NCBI GenBank assembly: GCA_016125165.1
Contig: WGMH01000007.1
Coordinates: forward strand, 1 to 64,000
Origin: Alphaproteobacteria bacterium
GTDB lineage: Bacteria; Pseudomonadota; Alphaproteobacteria; Micropepsales; Micropepsaceae
Direction: 5' to 3'
DNA length: 64,000 bases
Below are positions 43,998-52,728 of the stretch, in pieces; the first letter of the stretch is position 1; each line of letters begins with the position of its first letter. Made by a program: the position numbers and the translations under genes. The notes below the pieces were generated by a model. That model was not told where the DNA came from. It did not search any database and saw only the letters and a program-made list of their open reading frames with translations.

Positions 43998-45081
43998 TCG
44001 CGAATGTCGTTGTTATCGGTGTGTGATCGGGTGCAGGCATTCCGGTGAGCGCATCTTTTACTGCGCGATAGACTTGCTCCACCTCAAGGTGCTCCATGCA
44101 AAGCGGCGTGCCGCAGCCTTCTTCAAATCCCGCGCGGTAGCAAGGCGAACACGCCATTCCAAGCCTCACGATACGCGTGTTGGCGCGATAGGGTCCCGTG
44201 AAATCGGGATTGGTTGGACCGTAAAGCCCAACAATCGGTGTTCCGACCAGCGTTGACAGATGCAATGCGCCTGAACAGGCGCCAATATGACAACGTGCGC
44301 GCTTCAGCACGCCAAGAGCCGCGGGAATACTTGGATGCGCAAAGAGACGCACACGTGCTGCATCGAATTCCGCCGCTGCGTGTTCCAACAGGACGCGCTC
44401 CGTCGGCGCACCAATCAACCCGATATGCAGTGATGGATCATCCGCGAGCAGACGCGCCATCAATGCGCGATAATTGGCCGTGGACCAGCGCTTGTGCTTC
44501 GACGTTTTGGAATCGGGTGCAATCGTTATCCAGTTCTCGCCCTCGCCGGGCATTTCAAAGTCGCGAGACGCTTCATCGATTTGCGCCATATCGATATTCG
44601 GAATTTGAACTTTATCGCTTGGAAAGCCTGCCTCCCGCGCAAAACGCGCGAAGAGTTCTGCCTTGTGTTCGTGCGGTTCGGGACGGATCGTGGCCGTAAA
44701 GCCGATCCAGCCCCATTTGCCATAAGGCCCTATGGCGCATGGGGCGCCGGCTATCCTGGCGAACGTGGCCCATGCGACACCTTCCGGTGCATGTGGTGCG
44801 AGCAGACAATCGGCATTCAATGCGCGCAACCGCAATGCCAGTAAAAGGCTTTCAAGTTTTGCAGCAACATCACGTCGGTCACCCAAGTGATGCACAACAA
44901 GGCGGCTCTTTAGCCGGGTCAGGCGCAATACGGATTCCTCGACACGCGAGGAAACAACGGCGTGGATGGTCGAACCACTTGGCAATCCATCGTCTACGCA
45001 TTGGAGCATGGGCAATGCCATGACCACATCGCCAAGACCCTGATGCAGGATCGCGACAACTGCCTTTGGTGATTCGATCAT
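43978..45081 (-). CDS. GT9 (heptosyltransferase-type) glycosyltransferase
   Basis: Predicted GT-B enzyme of family GT9, which includes the ADP-heptose heptosyltransferases of lipopolysaccharide core. ILHQGLGDVVMALPMLQCV at the N-terminus is the family Gly-Asp start. ITIAPDSKTSKHKRWSTANY is the donor-binding GT9 signature region, CSGALHLSTLVGTPIVGLYG contains the conserved His-x-x-x-Leu-x-Gly-x-Pro, and CSPCYRAGFEEGCGTPLCM is a Cys-rich loop common in GT9. Start ATG 45081 fits the family; ATG 45132 is possible but would overlap the upstream gene. It sits at the end of a purB operon but is ringed by heptose and glycan genes, so core heptose transfer is a fair guess. Confidence 0.88.
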   Translation of the reverse strand: MIESPKAVVAILHQGLGDVVMALPMLQCVDDGLPSGSTIHAVVSSRVEESVLRLTRLKSRLVVHHLGDRRDVAAKLESLLLALRLRALNADCLLAPHAPEGVAWATFARIAGAPCAIGPYGKWGWIGFTATIRPEPHEHKAELFARFAREAGFPSDKVQIPNIDMAQIDEASRDFEMPGEGENWITIAPDSKTSKHKRWSTANYRALMARLLADDPSLHIGLIGAPTERVLLEHAAAEFDAARVRLFAHPSIPAALGVLKRARCHIGACSGALHLSTLVGTPIVGLYGPTNPDFTGPYRANTRIVRLGMACSPCYRAGFEEGCGTPLCMEHLEVEQVYRAVKDALTGMPAPDHTPITTTFAIKPSLL

Positions 45082-45106
45082 GCGCACGCCCCGAAGTTCC
45101 GCATGC

Positions 45107-45790
45107 TCACCGCGCAACAGCTTCGCGCACATCAATCAAAAAAAAGATCAGCCACGACAGTGCAATGCCATCGGAAACATGCGGGCCGAAGGAAGCCGGG
45201 TTGTACATGGCGGCCACGGATACCGCAAAGCTCAGGACGCAAAGAGGAGCCAGCGCATAGTTGAATCCACCGCGGAGAGAAAGGATGGCCCCGCCAAGGG
45301 CGCCCGCGAGACCAAGCCCGAGCCATTTTATTCCGGTGGCGAATGGCAGGAGGGAAAGCCAAATCGAAGGCCTGTCGGGCGCCCCGGACAGCGCAAAAAG
45401 ACAGATATTTTCTGCATAGTCGGCAGCTACTGCGATGATCACCGCCCAAAGCGCCATCTGCGCCATGCGCTCATCGCGCGAGCGCATGCCCATGAAGAAG
45501 AGGACGAGAAACGCACCATAGATCGGAACAAAGATGAGGCAATCGATCCAGGTAATCTGATCCATATTTGCGGCAAGGGTGGAGCGGCAGGCGCCCGGCG
45601 CGGCTCCGAAGAGCGCCTGCAAATCCGAGACGTTTCGTGCCAGCTCGAACGCGATGACAGGATTGTAGTTCTGCGCAAGGCTGCCGCAGATTTCCAGCTT
45701 CGGCTGATTCTGGCTGTAAAAGCTCAAAGCAATCAGGAGCACACCCAGAACGAGGCTGAACCGGTATGCTCCCTTTGAACTGAGCGTCAT
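45107..45790 (-). CDS. Hypothetical integral membrane protein, 227 aa
   Basis: I do not recognise a family. There are about 5-6 hydrophobic segments: FSLVLGVLLIALSF at the N-terminus, LIFVPIYGAFLVLFFMGM, LWAVIIAVAADYAENICLFA, IWLSLLPFATGIKWLGLGLA, LCVLSFAVSVAAMY and a last one ending FFLID. An external loop between the first two has two Cys (Cys35 and a second near residue 68) that may form a disulfide. Its ATG overlaps the purB stop as ATGA and it lies 25 bases before the GT9 gene, so it is translated with purB but placed next to glycan genes. No function is proposed. Confidence 0.7.
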   Translation of the reverse strand: MTLSSKGAYRFSLVLGVLLIALSFYSQNQPKLEICGSLAQNYNPVIAFELARNVSDLQALFGAAPGACRSTLAANMDQITWIDCLIFVPIYGAFLVLFFMGMRSRDERMAQMALWAVIIAVAADYAENICLFALSGAPDRPSIWLSLLPFATGIKWLGLGLAGALGGAILSLRGGFNYALAPLCVLSFAVSVAAMYNPASFGPHVSDGIALSWLIFFLIDVREAVAR

Positions 45791-47091
45791 CCCCCGAACA
45801 CCCGCGCGAAGATCGTATCGACCTGCTTGAGATGATAGCCGAGATCGAAGAGCGCTTCGAGCTTGGCGGGCGGCAGCGCGGCGGTCACGTCCTTGTCGGA
45901 TTTCAGCAGGTCAAGAAGCGGCCCCTCGCCGTTCCATGTCCGCATCGCGTTGCGCTGAACGAGCCGATAGGAATCCTCGCGGGAGACGCCCGCCTGCGTC
46001 AGCGCCAGCAGGATGCGCTGGCTGTGCACGAGGCCCTGCGTGCGATCGAGGTTCGCCTGCATGCGGCCCGGATAAACCACAAGTTGTTCCACGACGCCTG
46101 CGGCGCGATTGAGCGCAAAGTCGAGCGTGATCGTGGCATCGGGGCCGATATAGCGTTCCACAGAGGAATGCGAGATATCGCGCTCATGCCAGAGCGCGAC
46201 GTTTTCCATCGCTGGCATTGCATAGGCCCGCACCATGCGGGCAAGACCGGTGAGATTCTCGGTGAGGACCGGATTGCGCTTGTGCGGCATGGCTGACGAG
46301 CCTTTTTGCCCGGCCGAGAAATATTCCTCCGCTTCGAGGACCTCCGTGCGCTGCAGGTGACGAATTTCCGTGGCGAGGCGCTCGATGGAACTGGCAACAA
46401 CGCCAAGGGCTGCGAAATAGGCGGCGTGGCGATCGCGCGCGATCACCTGGGTCGATACAGGCTCAATCTTCAGGCCGAGCTTCCGCGCAACATGTTCTTC
46501 CACCTTTGGGTCAATATTGGCGAAAGTACCGACGGCACCGGAAATGGCGCACACGGCGATTTCCTCACGTGCCGCCACCAGGCGCGCACGCCCGCGAACG
46601 AACTCCGCGTAATAGCCCGCGAGCTTCACGCCGAAGGTCGTAGGTTCAGCATGAATTCCATGGCTGCGCCCGATTGTCGGCGTCATTTTGTATTCGAACG
46701 CGCGCTTCTTCAGCGCGGCGAGAAGGCGGTCCACACCGGCAATAAGAAGGTCGCTGGCGCGCGCAAGCTGCACAGAGAGGCACGTGTCCAGCACATCAGA
46801 TGAGGTCATCCCCTGATGGACGAAGCGCGCTTCCGGGCCGACGATCTCGGACAGATGTGTAAGGAACGCTATTACATCGTGCTTCACCTCGCGCTCGATG
46901 GCATCGATGCGCTCAACATCAAAGGTGGCTTTGCCGCCCTTGTCCCAGACCTTGGCAGCGGCGTCCTTCGGGATCACGCCGAGCTCGGCGAGCGCATCGG
47001 CAGCATGCGCTTCAATTTCGAACCAGATGCGAAACTTTGATTCCGGCGACCAGATGGCCGTCATTTCGGGGCGCGAATAACGGGGGATCAT
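45787..47091 (-). CDS. purB: Adenylosuccinate lyase
   Basis: Cleaves adenylosuccinate to AMP and fumarate, and also SAICAR to AICAR, in purine synthesis. The superfamily signature is GSSAMPHKRNP (about residue 264). N-terminal MIPRYSRPEMTAIWSPESKF, MTSSDVLDTCLSVQ with the catalytic Thr-Ser region, and GRSHGIHAEPTTFG with a catalytic His are all present. The ATG at 47091 has GGGAG upstream, giving 434 residues, normal for the bacterial enzyme. It lies 1 base after gabD on the same strand and overlaps the next membrane-protein gene. Confidence 0.96.
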   Translation of the reverse strand: MIPRYSRPEMTAIWSPESKFRIWFEIEAHAADALAELGVIPKDAAAKVWDKGGKATFDVERIDAIEREVKHDVIAFLTHLSEIVGPEARFVHQGMTSSDVLDTCLSVQLARASDLLIAGVDRLLAALKKRAFEYKMTPTIGRSHGIHAEPTTFGVKLAGYYAEFVRGRARLVAAREEIAVCAISGAVGTFANIDPKVEEHVARKLGLKIEPVSTQVIARDRHAAYFAALGVVASSIERLATEIRHLQRTEVLEAEEYFSAGQKGSSAMPHKRNPVLTENLTGLARMVRAYAMPAMENVALWHERDISHSSVERYIGPDATITLDFALNRAAGVVEQLVVYPGRMQANLDRTQGLVHSQRILLALTQAGVSREDSYRLVQRNAMRTWNGEGPLLDLLKSDKDVTAALPPAKLEALFDLGYHLKQVDTIFARVFGG

Positions 47092-47092
47092 G

Positions 47093-48556
47093 TCAAGCTC
47101 CCAAGCCTCCCATCGCCAGGTATTTGATTTCGAGATAGTCCTCGATGCCGTATTTCGAGCCTTCACGACCGAGACCCGATTCCTTCAATCCGCCGAAGGG
47201 CGCCACCTCGGTGGAGATGATTCCCTCGTTGATACCGATAATGCCGTATTCGAGCGATTCGGCCGTGCGCCAAACCCGACCGATATCCCGCGCATAGAAA
47301 TAGGCGGCAAGACCGTATTCGGTGTCATTGGCGATGCGGATGGCATCGGCATCTTCCTTGAAGCGGAAGAGCGTAGCGATCGGACCAAAAATCTCCTCGC
47401 GTGCGATCGCCATCTCGGTCGTTACATCGCAGACAAGCGTGGGCTCGAAGAATGTGCCGCCAAGCGCCGAACGCTTGCCGCCGGCAACAATCCGCGCGCC
47501 CTTGGACACCGCGTCTTTCAGCAGACGTTCTGCCTTCTCGACGGCTTCCATGTTGATGAGAGGGCCTTGCGTGACCCCGGCATCAAGGCCATTGCCGAGC
47601 TTGAGTGTTGCAACACGCGCCGCCAGCTTTTCCGCGAAGGCGTCGTGAACCTTATCCTGCACCAGAAGGCGGTTCGCACACACGCAGGTCTGCCCCATGT
47701 TACGGAATTTGGAGAGCATCGCGCCGTCGGCTGCAGACTCCAGATCGGCATCGTCGAACACGATAAACGGTGCGTTTCCGCCAAGCTCCAGCGATACTTT
47801 TTTCACGGTTGAGGCGCATTGGCGCATCAGCAGCTTTCCGATCTCGGTCGAGCCGGTGAACGAGAATTTGCGCACCAGCGGATGACCCGTGAGCTCGCCG
47901 CCGATCTTGGGGGCATTCAGGCCGGTCACCACATTGAACACGCCCTTTGGAATGCCGGCGCGATGGGCAAGCTCCGCCAATGCCAGCGCGGACAGTGGCG
48001 TTTCAGCGGCGGGCTTGATGATGAAGGTGCAACCAGCAGCCAGCGCCGGTGCGCATTTGCGCGTAATCATCGCGTTCGGGAAGTTCCAAGGCGTAATCGC
48101 CGCAACGACGCCGATGGGTTCCTTCAGGACAACGATGCGCCGTCCACTCTGCGTTGTAGGGATGATATCGCCATACACGCGTTTGCCTTCCTCAGCGAAC
48201 CACTCGATGAAGCTGGCGCCATAGGCGACTTCGCCACGCGTCTCCGCCAGCGGCTTGCCCTGCTCAGCGGTCATGATGATGGCGAGGTCTTCCACATTCG
48301 CCATGATCAGGTCGTACCACTTGCGCATGAGAATCGCGCGTTCCTTGGCCGTTTTTGCGCGCCAGGCCGGCAGGGCGGCGGCGGCGGCCGCAATCGCGGC
48401 CCGGGTCTCGCCATCGGTGAGGTCGGAGACCTCGGCGATGGCCTCCCCCGTAGCCGGATTTGTGACGGCAAAACGGTTCCCCGATTGCGCATCTGCCCAG
48501 GTGCCATCGACATAAGCCTTGGTCTTCAAGAGCGCGGCATCGGCAAGTTTCAGCAT
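47093..48556 (-). CDS. gabD: Succinate-semialdehyde dehydrogenase (NAD(P)-type)
   Basis: Aldehyde dehydrogenase that oxidises succinate semialdehyde to succinate, the last step of the GABA shunt. The 487 residues have the expected length. Motifs: AITPWNFPNAMITRKCAPAL (cofactor), FSFTGSTEIGKLL (Rossmann), VSLELGGNAPFIVFDDADLE with the catalytic Glu, and MGQTCVCANRLLVQ with the catalytic Cys. GSKYGIEDYLEIKYLAMGGL ends the protein, typical of the GabD subgroup. It starts an operon-like set gabD-purB-membrane protein-GT9 on the minus strand. No GABA transaminase is in the window, so other aldehydes are possible substrates. Confidence 0.93.
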   Translation of the reverse strand: MLKLADAALLKTKAYVDGTWADAQSGNRFAVTNPATGEAIAEVSDLTDGETRAAIAAAAAALPAWRAKTAKERAILMRKWYDLIMANVEDLAIIMTAEQGKPLAETRGEVAYGASFIEWFAEEGKRVYGDIIPTTQSGRRIVVLKEPIGVVAAITPWNFPNAMITRKCAPALAAGCTFIIKPAAETPLSALALAELAHRAGIPKGVFNVVTGLNAPKIGGELTGHPLVRKFSFTGSTEIGKLLMRQCASTVKKVSLELGGNAPFIVFDDADLESAADGAMLSKFRNMGQTCVCANRLLVQDKVHDAFAEKLAARVATLKLGNGLDAGVTQGPLINMEAVEKAERLLKDAVSKGARIVAGGKRSALGGTFFEPTLVCDVTTEMAIAREEIFGPIATLFRFKEDADAIRIANDTEYGLAAYFYARDIGRVWRTAESLEYGIIGINEGIISTEVAPFGGLKESGLGREGSKYGIEDYLEIKYLAMGGLGA

Positions 48557-48626
48557 GGCGGCACCTCATTTGGAGCCGGTGTTCTAGACCTCGAAGGCCG
48601 CGCGCGAAAGACCGATATTTTCGCTG

Positions 48627-50186
48627 TTAGAGCCCAGCCGGGCGGGCCAGCACGGCATCAATGAGCTGCCGGGTATGAGTATCCTTGGGGCTGCGCAAAA
48701 CCTCGGAAATCGGGCCCCGGTCCACGATCTTCCCCTCTTTGAACACCATGACATCCTCGGCCAGTGCCTGCGCCACGGTGAAGTCGGAGGTGATGACGAT
48801 CAGGGCTGGTCCCTCCTGTTGGCGGAACACCTTCAGAAGATCGCGCATGACCGATTGGGCAAAGGCATCGAGACCCCGCAGCGGTTCATCGATCACCGCC
48901 AGCAGCGGCGCACTGACGATCGCCCGTGCCACCTGAAGCCGCCGCTTGTCGAAAGGCGAGAGTGCCGAGACCGGCGCACTGCTCTTCAGCGTTGCCAGTC
49001 CCACGCGCTTCAGCGCCGCCTCGCCCGCTTCCGCCACCACATTGCGCGGCAGATTCAGATGAGCGCGCAACGGTTCGCTTACGGTGTCCCACAATGTCAT
49101 GCGTGGATCGAGAACATCCTCGTCGCCGCTGATGAACGCCACGCGGCGGCGCAGACGCGTGAGCATCGTATCGGTCAGAATGCCGATATCCACCGCATCC
49201 AGAATCACGCGGCCCGCCGCAATTCGGTCCAAGCCAAGCGCCGCGCGCATGAGCGCGTGACGGCCCGATTGACGATCGCCCACCAGTGCGAGTGACGCCC
49301 CACGCCGAAGTTCGAAGGTTACGGCTTCGCGCACACCGTTGGTGTCAAATTCAAGACCGTGCGCCTGAATGACAGGTTCCGTTCGCCGGTCACTCCGCGG
49401 GGAATTATCGCCAAGGGCCAGCCTCGGCGCCGCCCGGAACAACGTTTTTGTGTAGGCATGCGCCTGCTCGCCTGAAAGCCGCGCCACCGCCCCTTCTTCC
49501 ACCACTTTGCCCTGTCGTAAAACGGTGACGTCCGCATTCAACCAAAGCGCCGCTTCTGTGTTCATCGTTGCATAAAGCAATGCGAAGCCAGCACGTTTCT
49601 GTTCCTCGCGCAGAATGTCGATCATCGCATGCGCCTGCGTGGGGCCAAGACCCAGCATGGGGTCATCGGCAATCAGAAGTTCCGGAGTCTGCGCAAAGGC
49701 AGCCGCAAACAAGGCCCATACCAATACTTCCGGATCGAGGGTGCCAGCGCGCTGTTCAAAGACATCCAGAGGCGGGGCGCCCTTCAGGCGATGCAGCGCG
49801 GATGCGAATTCGGTGCGACCGGTGGCAAGCGGAACAGAGAGCTTGCGACTGATGACCCGCGAAAGCTGCGCTATGACGCCGACATGTGGACTTAAGGGGA
49901 GTACGGCAGGTCCCGCCAGATAGACCACGCGAAGCGCATCCGGCTTCAGCCTTGTCACAGAGAAGGGCGGTTGGCCGCGCACCGAAATGGAGCCGGAAAA
50001 ATCTTCGCTGCGTACGCTGTAACCGGCAAGCGCCTGCAACACGGCTTCTTTGCCGGAGCCGATTTCACCCAGAAGGACACGCGTTTCGCCGGATTGCAGG
50101 GAAAAGGAAAGATTGGCGAGTTGCTGCCTTGAGCCGCGCGACAGCGAAAGTCCGGCAACCGTGAGCAGCGGCGGCGTTTCACTCAT
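48627..50186 (-). CDS. Duplicated ABC-ATPase with degenerate nucleotide-binding motifs
   Basis: A 519-residue protein with two ABC-type domains in tandem, like the YejF/GsiA peptide-transporter ATPases. Domain 1 has LLGEIGSGKEAVLQ (Lys46, then Glu instead of Ser/Thr), no LSGGQ signature, Walker B-like LLIADDPMLGLG, and ATMN where the switch His is expected. Domain 2 (from about residue 285) has LVGDRQSGRHALMRA, where Arg replaces the Walker A Lys and His replaces Ser/Thr, LSPFDKRRLQVARAIV as a weak signature, AVIDEPLRGLD as good Walker B, and TSDF at the switch position. It is coupled to two permease genes. Reduced or altered ATP use is possible. Confidence 0.86.
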   Translation of the reverse strand: MSETPPLLTVAGLSLSRGSRQQLANLSFSLQSGETRVLLGEIGSGKEAVLQALAGYSVRSEDFSGSISVRGQPPFSVTRLKPDALRVVYLAGPAVLPLSPHVGVIAQLSRVISRKLSVPLATGRTEFASALHRLKGAPPLDVFEQRAGTLDPEVLVWALFAAAFAQTPELLIADDPMLGLGPTQAHAMIDILREEQKRAGFALLYATMNTEAALWLNADVTVLRQGKVVEEGAVARLSGEQAHAYTKTLFRAAPRLALGDNSPRSDRRTEPVIQAHGLEFDTNGVREAVTFELRRGASLALVGDRQSGRHALMRAALGLDRIAAGRVILDAVDIGILTDTMLTRLRRRVAFISGDEDVLDPRMTLWDTVSEPLRAHLNLPRNVVAEAGEAALKRVGLATLKSSAPVSALSPFDKRRLQVARAIVSAPLLAVIDEPLRGLDAFAQSVMRDLLKVFRQQEGPALIVITSDFTVAQALAEDVMVFKEGKIVDRGPISEVLRSPKDTHTRQLIDAVLARPAGL

Positions 50187-51001
50187 GGCCGTTCGCCCTC
50201 CTCAAGCCCCGCCGCCAGTCTGGCACAAAGCACCACGAGAAGCAGCGCGAGAGCCGGAAACGCGGCCGTCCACCATCCGACGATGTAGGCCGAGCGGGCG
50301 GAGGCAATCATCAGACCAAGGTCACGCGCGGGCGGCACCGCGCCAAAACCGAGAAAACTCATCGTGGAAATCACAATGGTCACTGCGGCCAGTGCGCGCG
50401 CGGCCGTGGATAGAAACGTATCGCGAAATTCATAGGCCAGATCGCGCTGCAGAAGCGTGGATTCGCGGATGCCACTCGCGCGCGCGTAGACCGCATGCGG
50501 CGAGGTACCAAGGCGGCGCGCGCGGTCGAAGGCACGCGCGAAAGCGGCGGGCGCAACAGCAAGACCCGCGACGATGGTCAATTGCATGCGCCCTGCGATA
50601 CCGACGAAGAGGATGGCAAGCAGCAACGCCGGAACTGCGCTGAAGATTCCAGCCACAAACCGAAGGGCATAACCGCTGCGCCAGGGAAATCGCGCCGCGA
50701 TGAAACCGGACAGACCGCCGGCAGCGATGGCGACCAGCATGGCGATAAGGGCGCCGCTCAACGTGACGGAAAGTCCATGCACAGTCTCACTGAACATATC
50801 TCGGCCCAGCAGATCGGTACCGAACGGATAAGAAGCAGAAGGCGGTGTCAGTTCCGGACCGACGTCCGTGGAGTCTGCGGGCGCTCGCGCAATGACTCCC
50901 GTAAGGCTCATTGTCACCATCAGGATGCCGAGCCCGGAGAACCCGACAATGCGAATGGCAGAGCGCAGCGACTGCGCAGCTTTGTGCACGGGCGTATTCA
51001 T
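50183..51001 (-). CDS. ABC transporter permease, DppC-like
   Basis: Inner-membrane permease of the dipeptide/oligopeptide/nickel family. YPFGTDLLGRDMFSETVHGL in the first periplasmic region is the conserved DppC-type segment. ARASGIRESTLLQRDLAYEF lies in the cytoplasmic EAA loop that contacts the ATPase, followed by IVISTMSFLGFGAVPPARDLG. About six membrane segments are seen in 272 residues. Start ATG 51001 overlaps the upstream permease stop (ATGA); the frame continues upstream but is not family-like. The stop overlaps the ATPase start. Confidence 0.89.
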   Translation of the reverse strand: MNTPVHKAAQSLRSAIRIVGFSGLGILMVTMSLTGVIARAPADSTDVGPELTPPSASYPFGTDLLGRDMFSETVHGLSVTLSGALIAMLVAIAAGGLSGFIAARFPWRSGYALRFVAGIFSAVPALLLAILFVGIAGRMQLTIVAGLAVAPAAFARAFDRARRLGTSPHAVYARASGIRESTLLQRDLAYEFRDTFLSTAARALAAVTIVISTMSFLGFGAVPPARDLGLMIASARSAYIVGWWTAAFPALALLLVVLCARLAAGLEEGERP

Positions 51002-51897
51002 GGCAGCGGATCCGTGCCTGTCAGCATGTAGGTACCGAGATTTGCCAGAAACTGTGCAATGAGCGTGAGCCACGCAAAGGACATCAGCACCAGGGCCACA
51101 ATGTTCCAGTCATGCAGCGCCACCGATTTCACAAACAGAACCGCCGCTCCAGGCCACGCAAAAACCCATTCGGCAATCGCTGCCGCCGAGAGCATGGCAA
51201 GGGTGATCTCTCCCAAGCCGGACAGCAGCGCGGCAGCCATCTGCGGCAATACGAAGAGGCGTTCTATCTCGAAGGCGGAGAGCCCCATCAGCCGAAGGCC
51301 ACGGCGGTAGGGCTGATCGGCGGCGTGCGACGCGGCGCGGCGAAGAACAAGTTGCACCGCAGATGCGCCAGCCATGCCAACTGTCACCGCAGGGAGCACC
51401 GTCGCTCGCAACGCCTCCAGCGTAACCGCACTGTTGCCCGCAACCAGCGCTGCGCCCAGATCACGGTGCGTGGTACCCAGATCCTGCCAGCCAAGGATGT
51501 TTACGGCGAACCAGACCAGCGCGAGGCTGGCACAAAAAACAGGAACCGCCGCCACGATCTGGATGAGTGGCGCGGCCGCGCGCAGAATACGCAGTGACCC
51601 CAGTCCCATGCCAACAGGAATCCCGACGCCAAAGGCAATCAGAAGGCCAAGGGTGAGAAGTTCGAGTGTCGCCGGCAACGCGCGAAGCACCTCGCCAAAG
51701 GCGGGGACGTCACCGATGACGCTTGGCCCAAAGTCACCGCCAAACATTGCCACAAGCCGTTCGACCAGGGTGGAGGCATAGGTCCCGGTGGAGGCGGACA
51801 GTGCCGATATCGCCGCCGCGAACAGCACCGCGCCAACGAGGCCGAGCAGCAATCGCCCCGCCTCCCAAAGCGCAAATTGTCCCAATCCGCGTTCCAC
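50998..51897 (-). CDS. ABC transporter permease, DppB-like
   Basis: Inner-membrane permease partner of the DppC-like protein. It has an N-terminal helix (LLLGLVGAVLFAAAISAL), a large periplasmic loop, and RRGLRLMGLSAFEIERLFVL in the cytoplasmic EAA-type coupling loop. A short EITLAMLSAAAIAEWVFAWPG segment near the end is typical of DppB. The 299 residues are normal. It is first in a three-gene permease-permease-ATPase set. No periplasmic substrate-binding protein gene is adjacent on either side: radC lies upstream and gabD downstream. The substrate is unknown. Confidence 0.88.
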   Translation of the reverse strand: MERGLGQFALWEAGRLLLGLVGAVLFAAAISALSASTGTYASTLVERLVAMFGGDFGPSVIGDVPAFGEVLRALPATLELLTLGLLIAFGVGIPVGMGLGSLRILRAAAPLIQIVAAVPVFCASLALVWFAVNILGWQDLGTTHRDLGAALVAGNSAVTLEALRATVLPAVTVGMAGASAVQLVLRRAASHAADQPYRRGLRLMGLSAFEIERLFVLPQMAAALLSGLGEITLAMLSAAAIAEWVFAWPGAAVLFVKSVALHDWNIVALVLMSFAWLTLIAQFLANLGTYMLTGTDPLP

Positions 51898-51966
51898 GTG
51901 GCCCCCTCAAGCGCGGCGGTTATAGCAGCAGGTGGCAATGTCGGCGAAAGATGCTTTTCAAGCCGT

Positions 51967-52728
51967 TTACAGCAACCCCATGGCCCGGAAGGAAAAGACC
52001 CCGCCACGCCCCACCACCAGATGATCATGCACTGAGATACGGAGCGCCTTCGCTGCCACGATGATCTCCCGCGTCATGTCGATGTCGGCTTTGGAAGGCG
52101 TGGGATCGCCGCTGGGATGGTTGTGGACCAGAATGATGCTGGACGATTCCAGATCGAGCGCGCGCTTGACGATCTCACGCGGATATACGGGTGTGTGATC
52201 GACCGTGCCCCTGCCCTGCACCTCATCCTTGATGAGCGCGTTCTTGCGATCGAGAAACAGGACACGGAATTCCTCCGTGCCGCTCCGCGCCATCGTCGCT
52301 GTGCAATAATCCAGAAGCGCCGTCCAAGAACTGAGTACAGGTTTCTTCAGTATTTTCGCGCGCGAAAGCCTGAGCGCCGCGGTATGGATCACCTTCAGAT
52401 GGGTTGCGACGCTATCGCCCACCCCTTCGAATTCCGTCAGTCGATCGCGCGGCGCAGCAAGCACTTCGGCAAAGGTTCCAAATTTTGCGATCAGCGCCTT
52501 GGCGAGCGGCTTCACATCGCGGCGCGGTATGGCAGCGAACAGTGCGAGTTCCAGGAGTTCATAATCGGGCATGGTTTCCGCGCCACCGTTCAGGAAGCGC
52601 TCACGCAGCCGTTCGCGATGACCGAGATAGTGCGGTGCGCCCGCCACATCCTCGAACCCGCGGGATTTTTCAGGCGTAGGGAGGTCTGTCCCAGCCTTTC
52701 GGGGAGCGCGTGAAGATTTCGACACCAT
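51967..52728 (-). CDS. radC: RadC-family JAMM/MPN+ protein
   Basis: RadC proteins have a metal-dependent JAMM-fold domain; their biological role is unsettled despite the DNA-repair name. N-terminal helix-hairpin-helix region reads GHRERLRERF through LTEFEGVGDSVATHL. The JAMM motif is complete: ILVHNHPSGDPTPSKADIDM, with His-x-His and the Asp, and DEVQGRGTVDHTPVYPREIV before it. The 253 residues are typical. The ATG at 52728 overlaps the end of map by 59 bases; GTG 52647 would avoid the overlap but lacks a well-spaced ribosome site. A TTG at 52755 is unlikely. Confidence 0.93.
   Translation of the reverse strand: MVSKSSRAPRKAGTDLPTPEKSRGFEDVAGAPHYLGHRERLRERFLNGGAETMPDYELLELALFAAIPRRDVKPLAKALIAKFGTFAEVLAAPRDRLTEFEGVGDSVATHLKVIHTAALRLSRAKILKKPVLSSWTALLDYCTATMARSGTEEFRVLFLDRKNALIKDEVQGRGTVDHTPVYPREIVKRALDLESSSIILVHNHPSGDPTPSKADIDMTREIIVAAKALRISVHDHLVVGRGGVFSFRAMGLL

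Noticed and set aside
12700..45100. The glycan locus as a mobile genomic island
   Set aside because: No integrase, transposase, tRNA gene or flanking direct repeats are visible. Only the FkbM/small sulfotransferase pair is clearly off in base composition.
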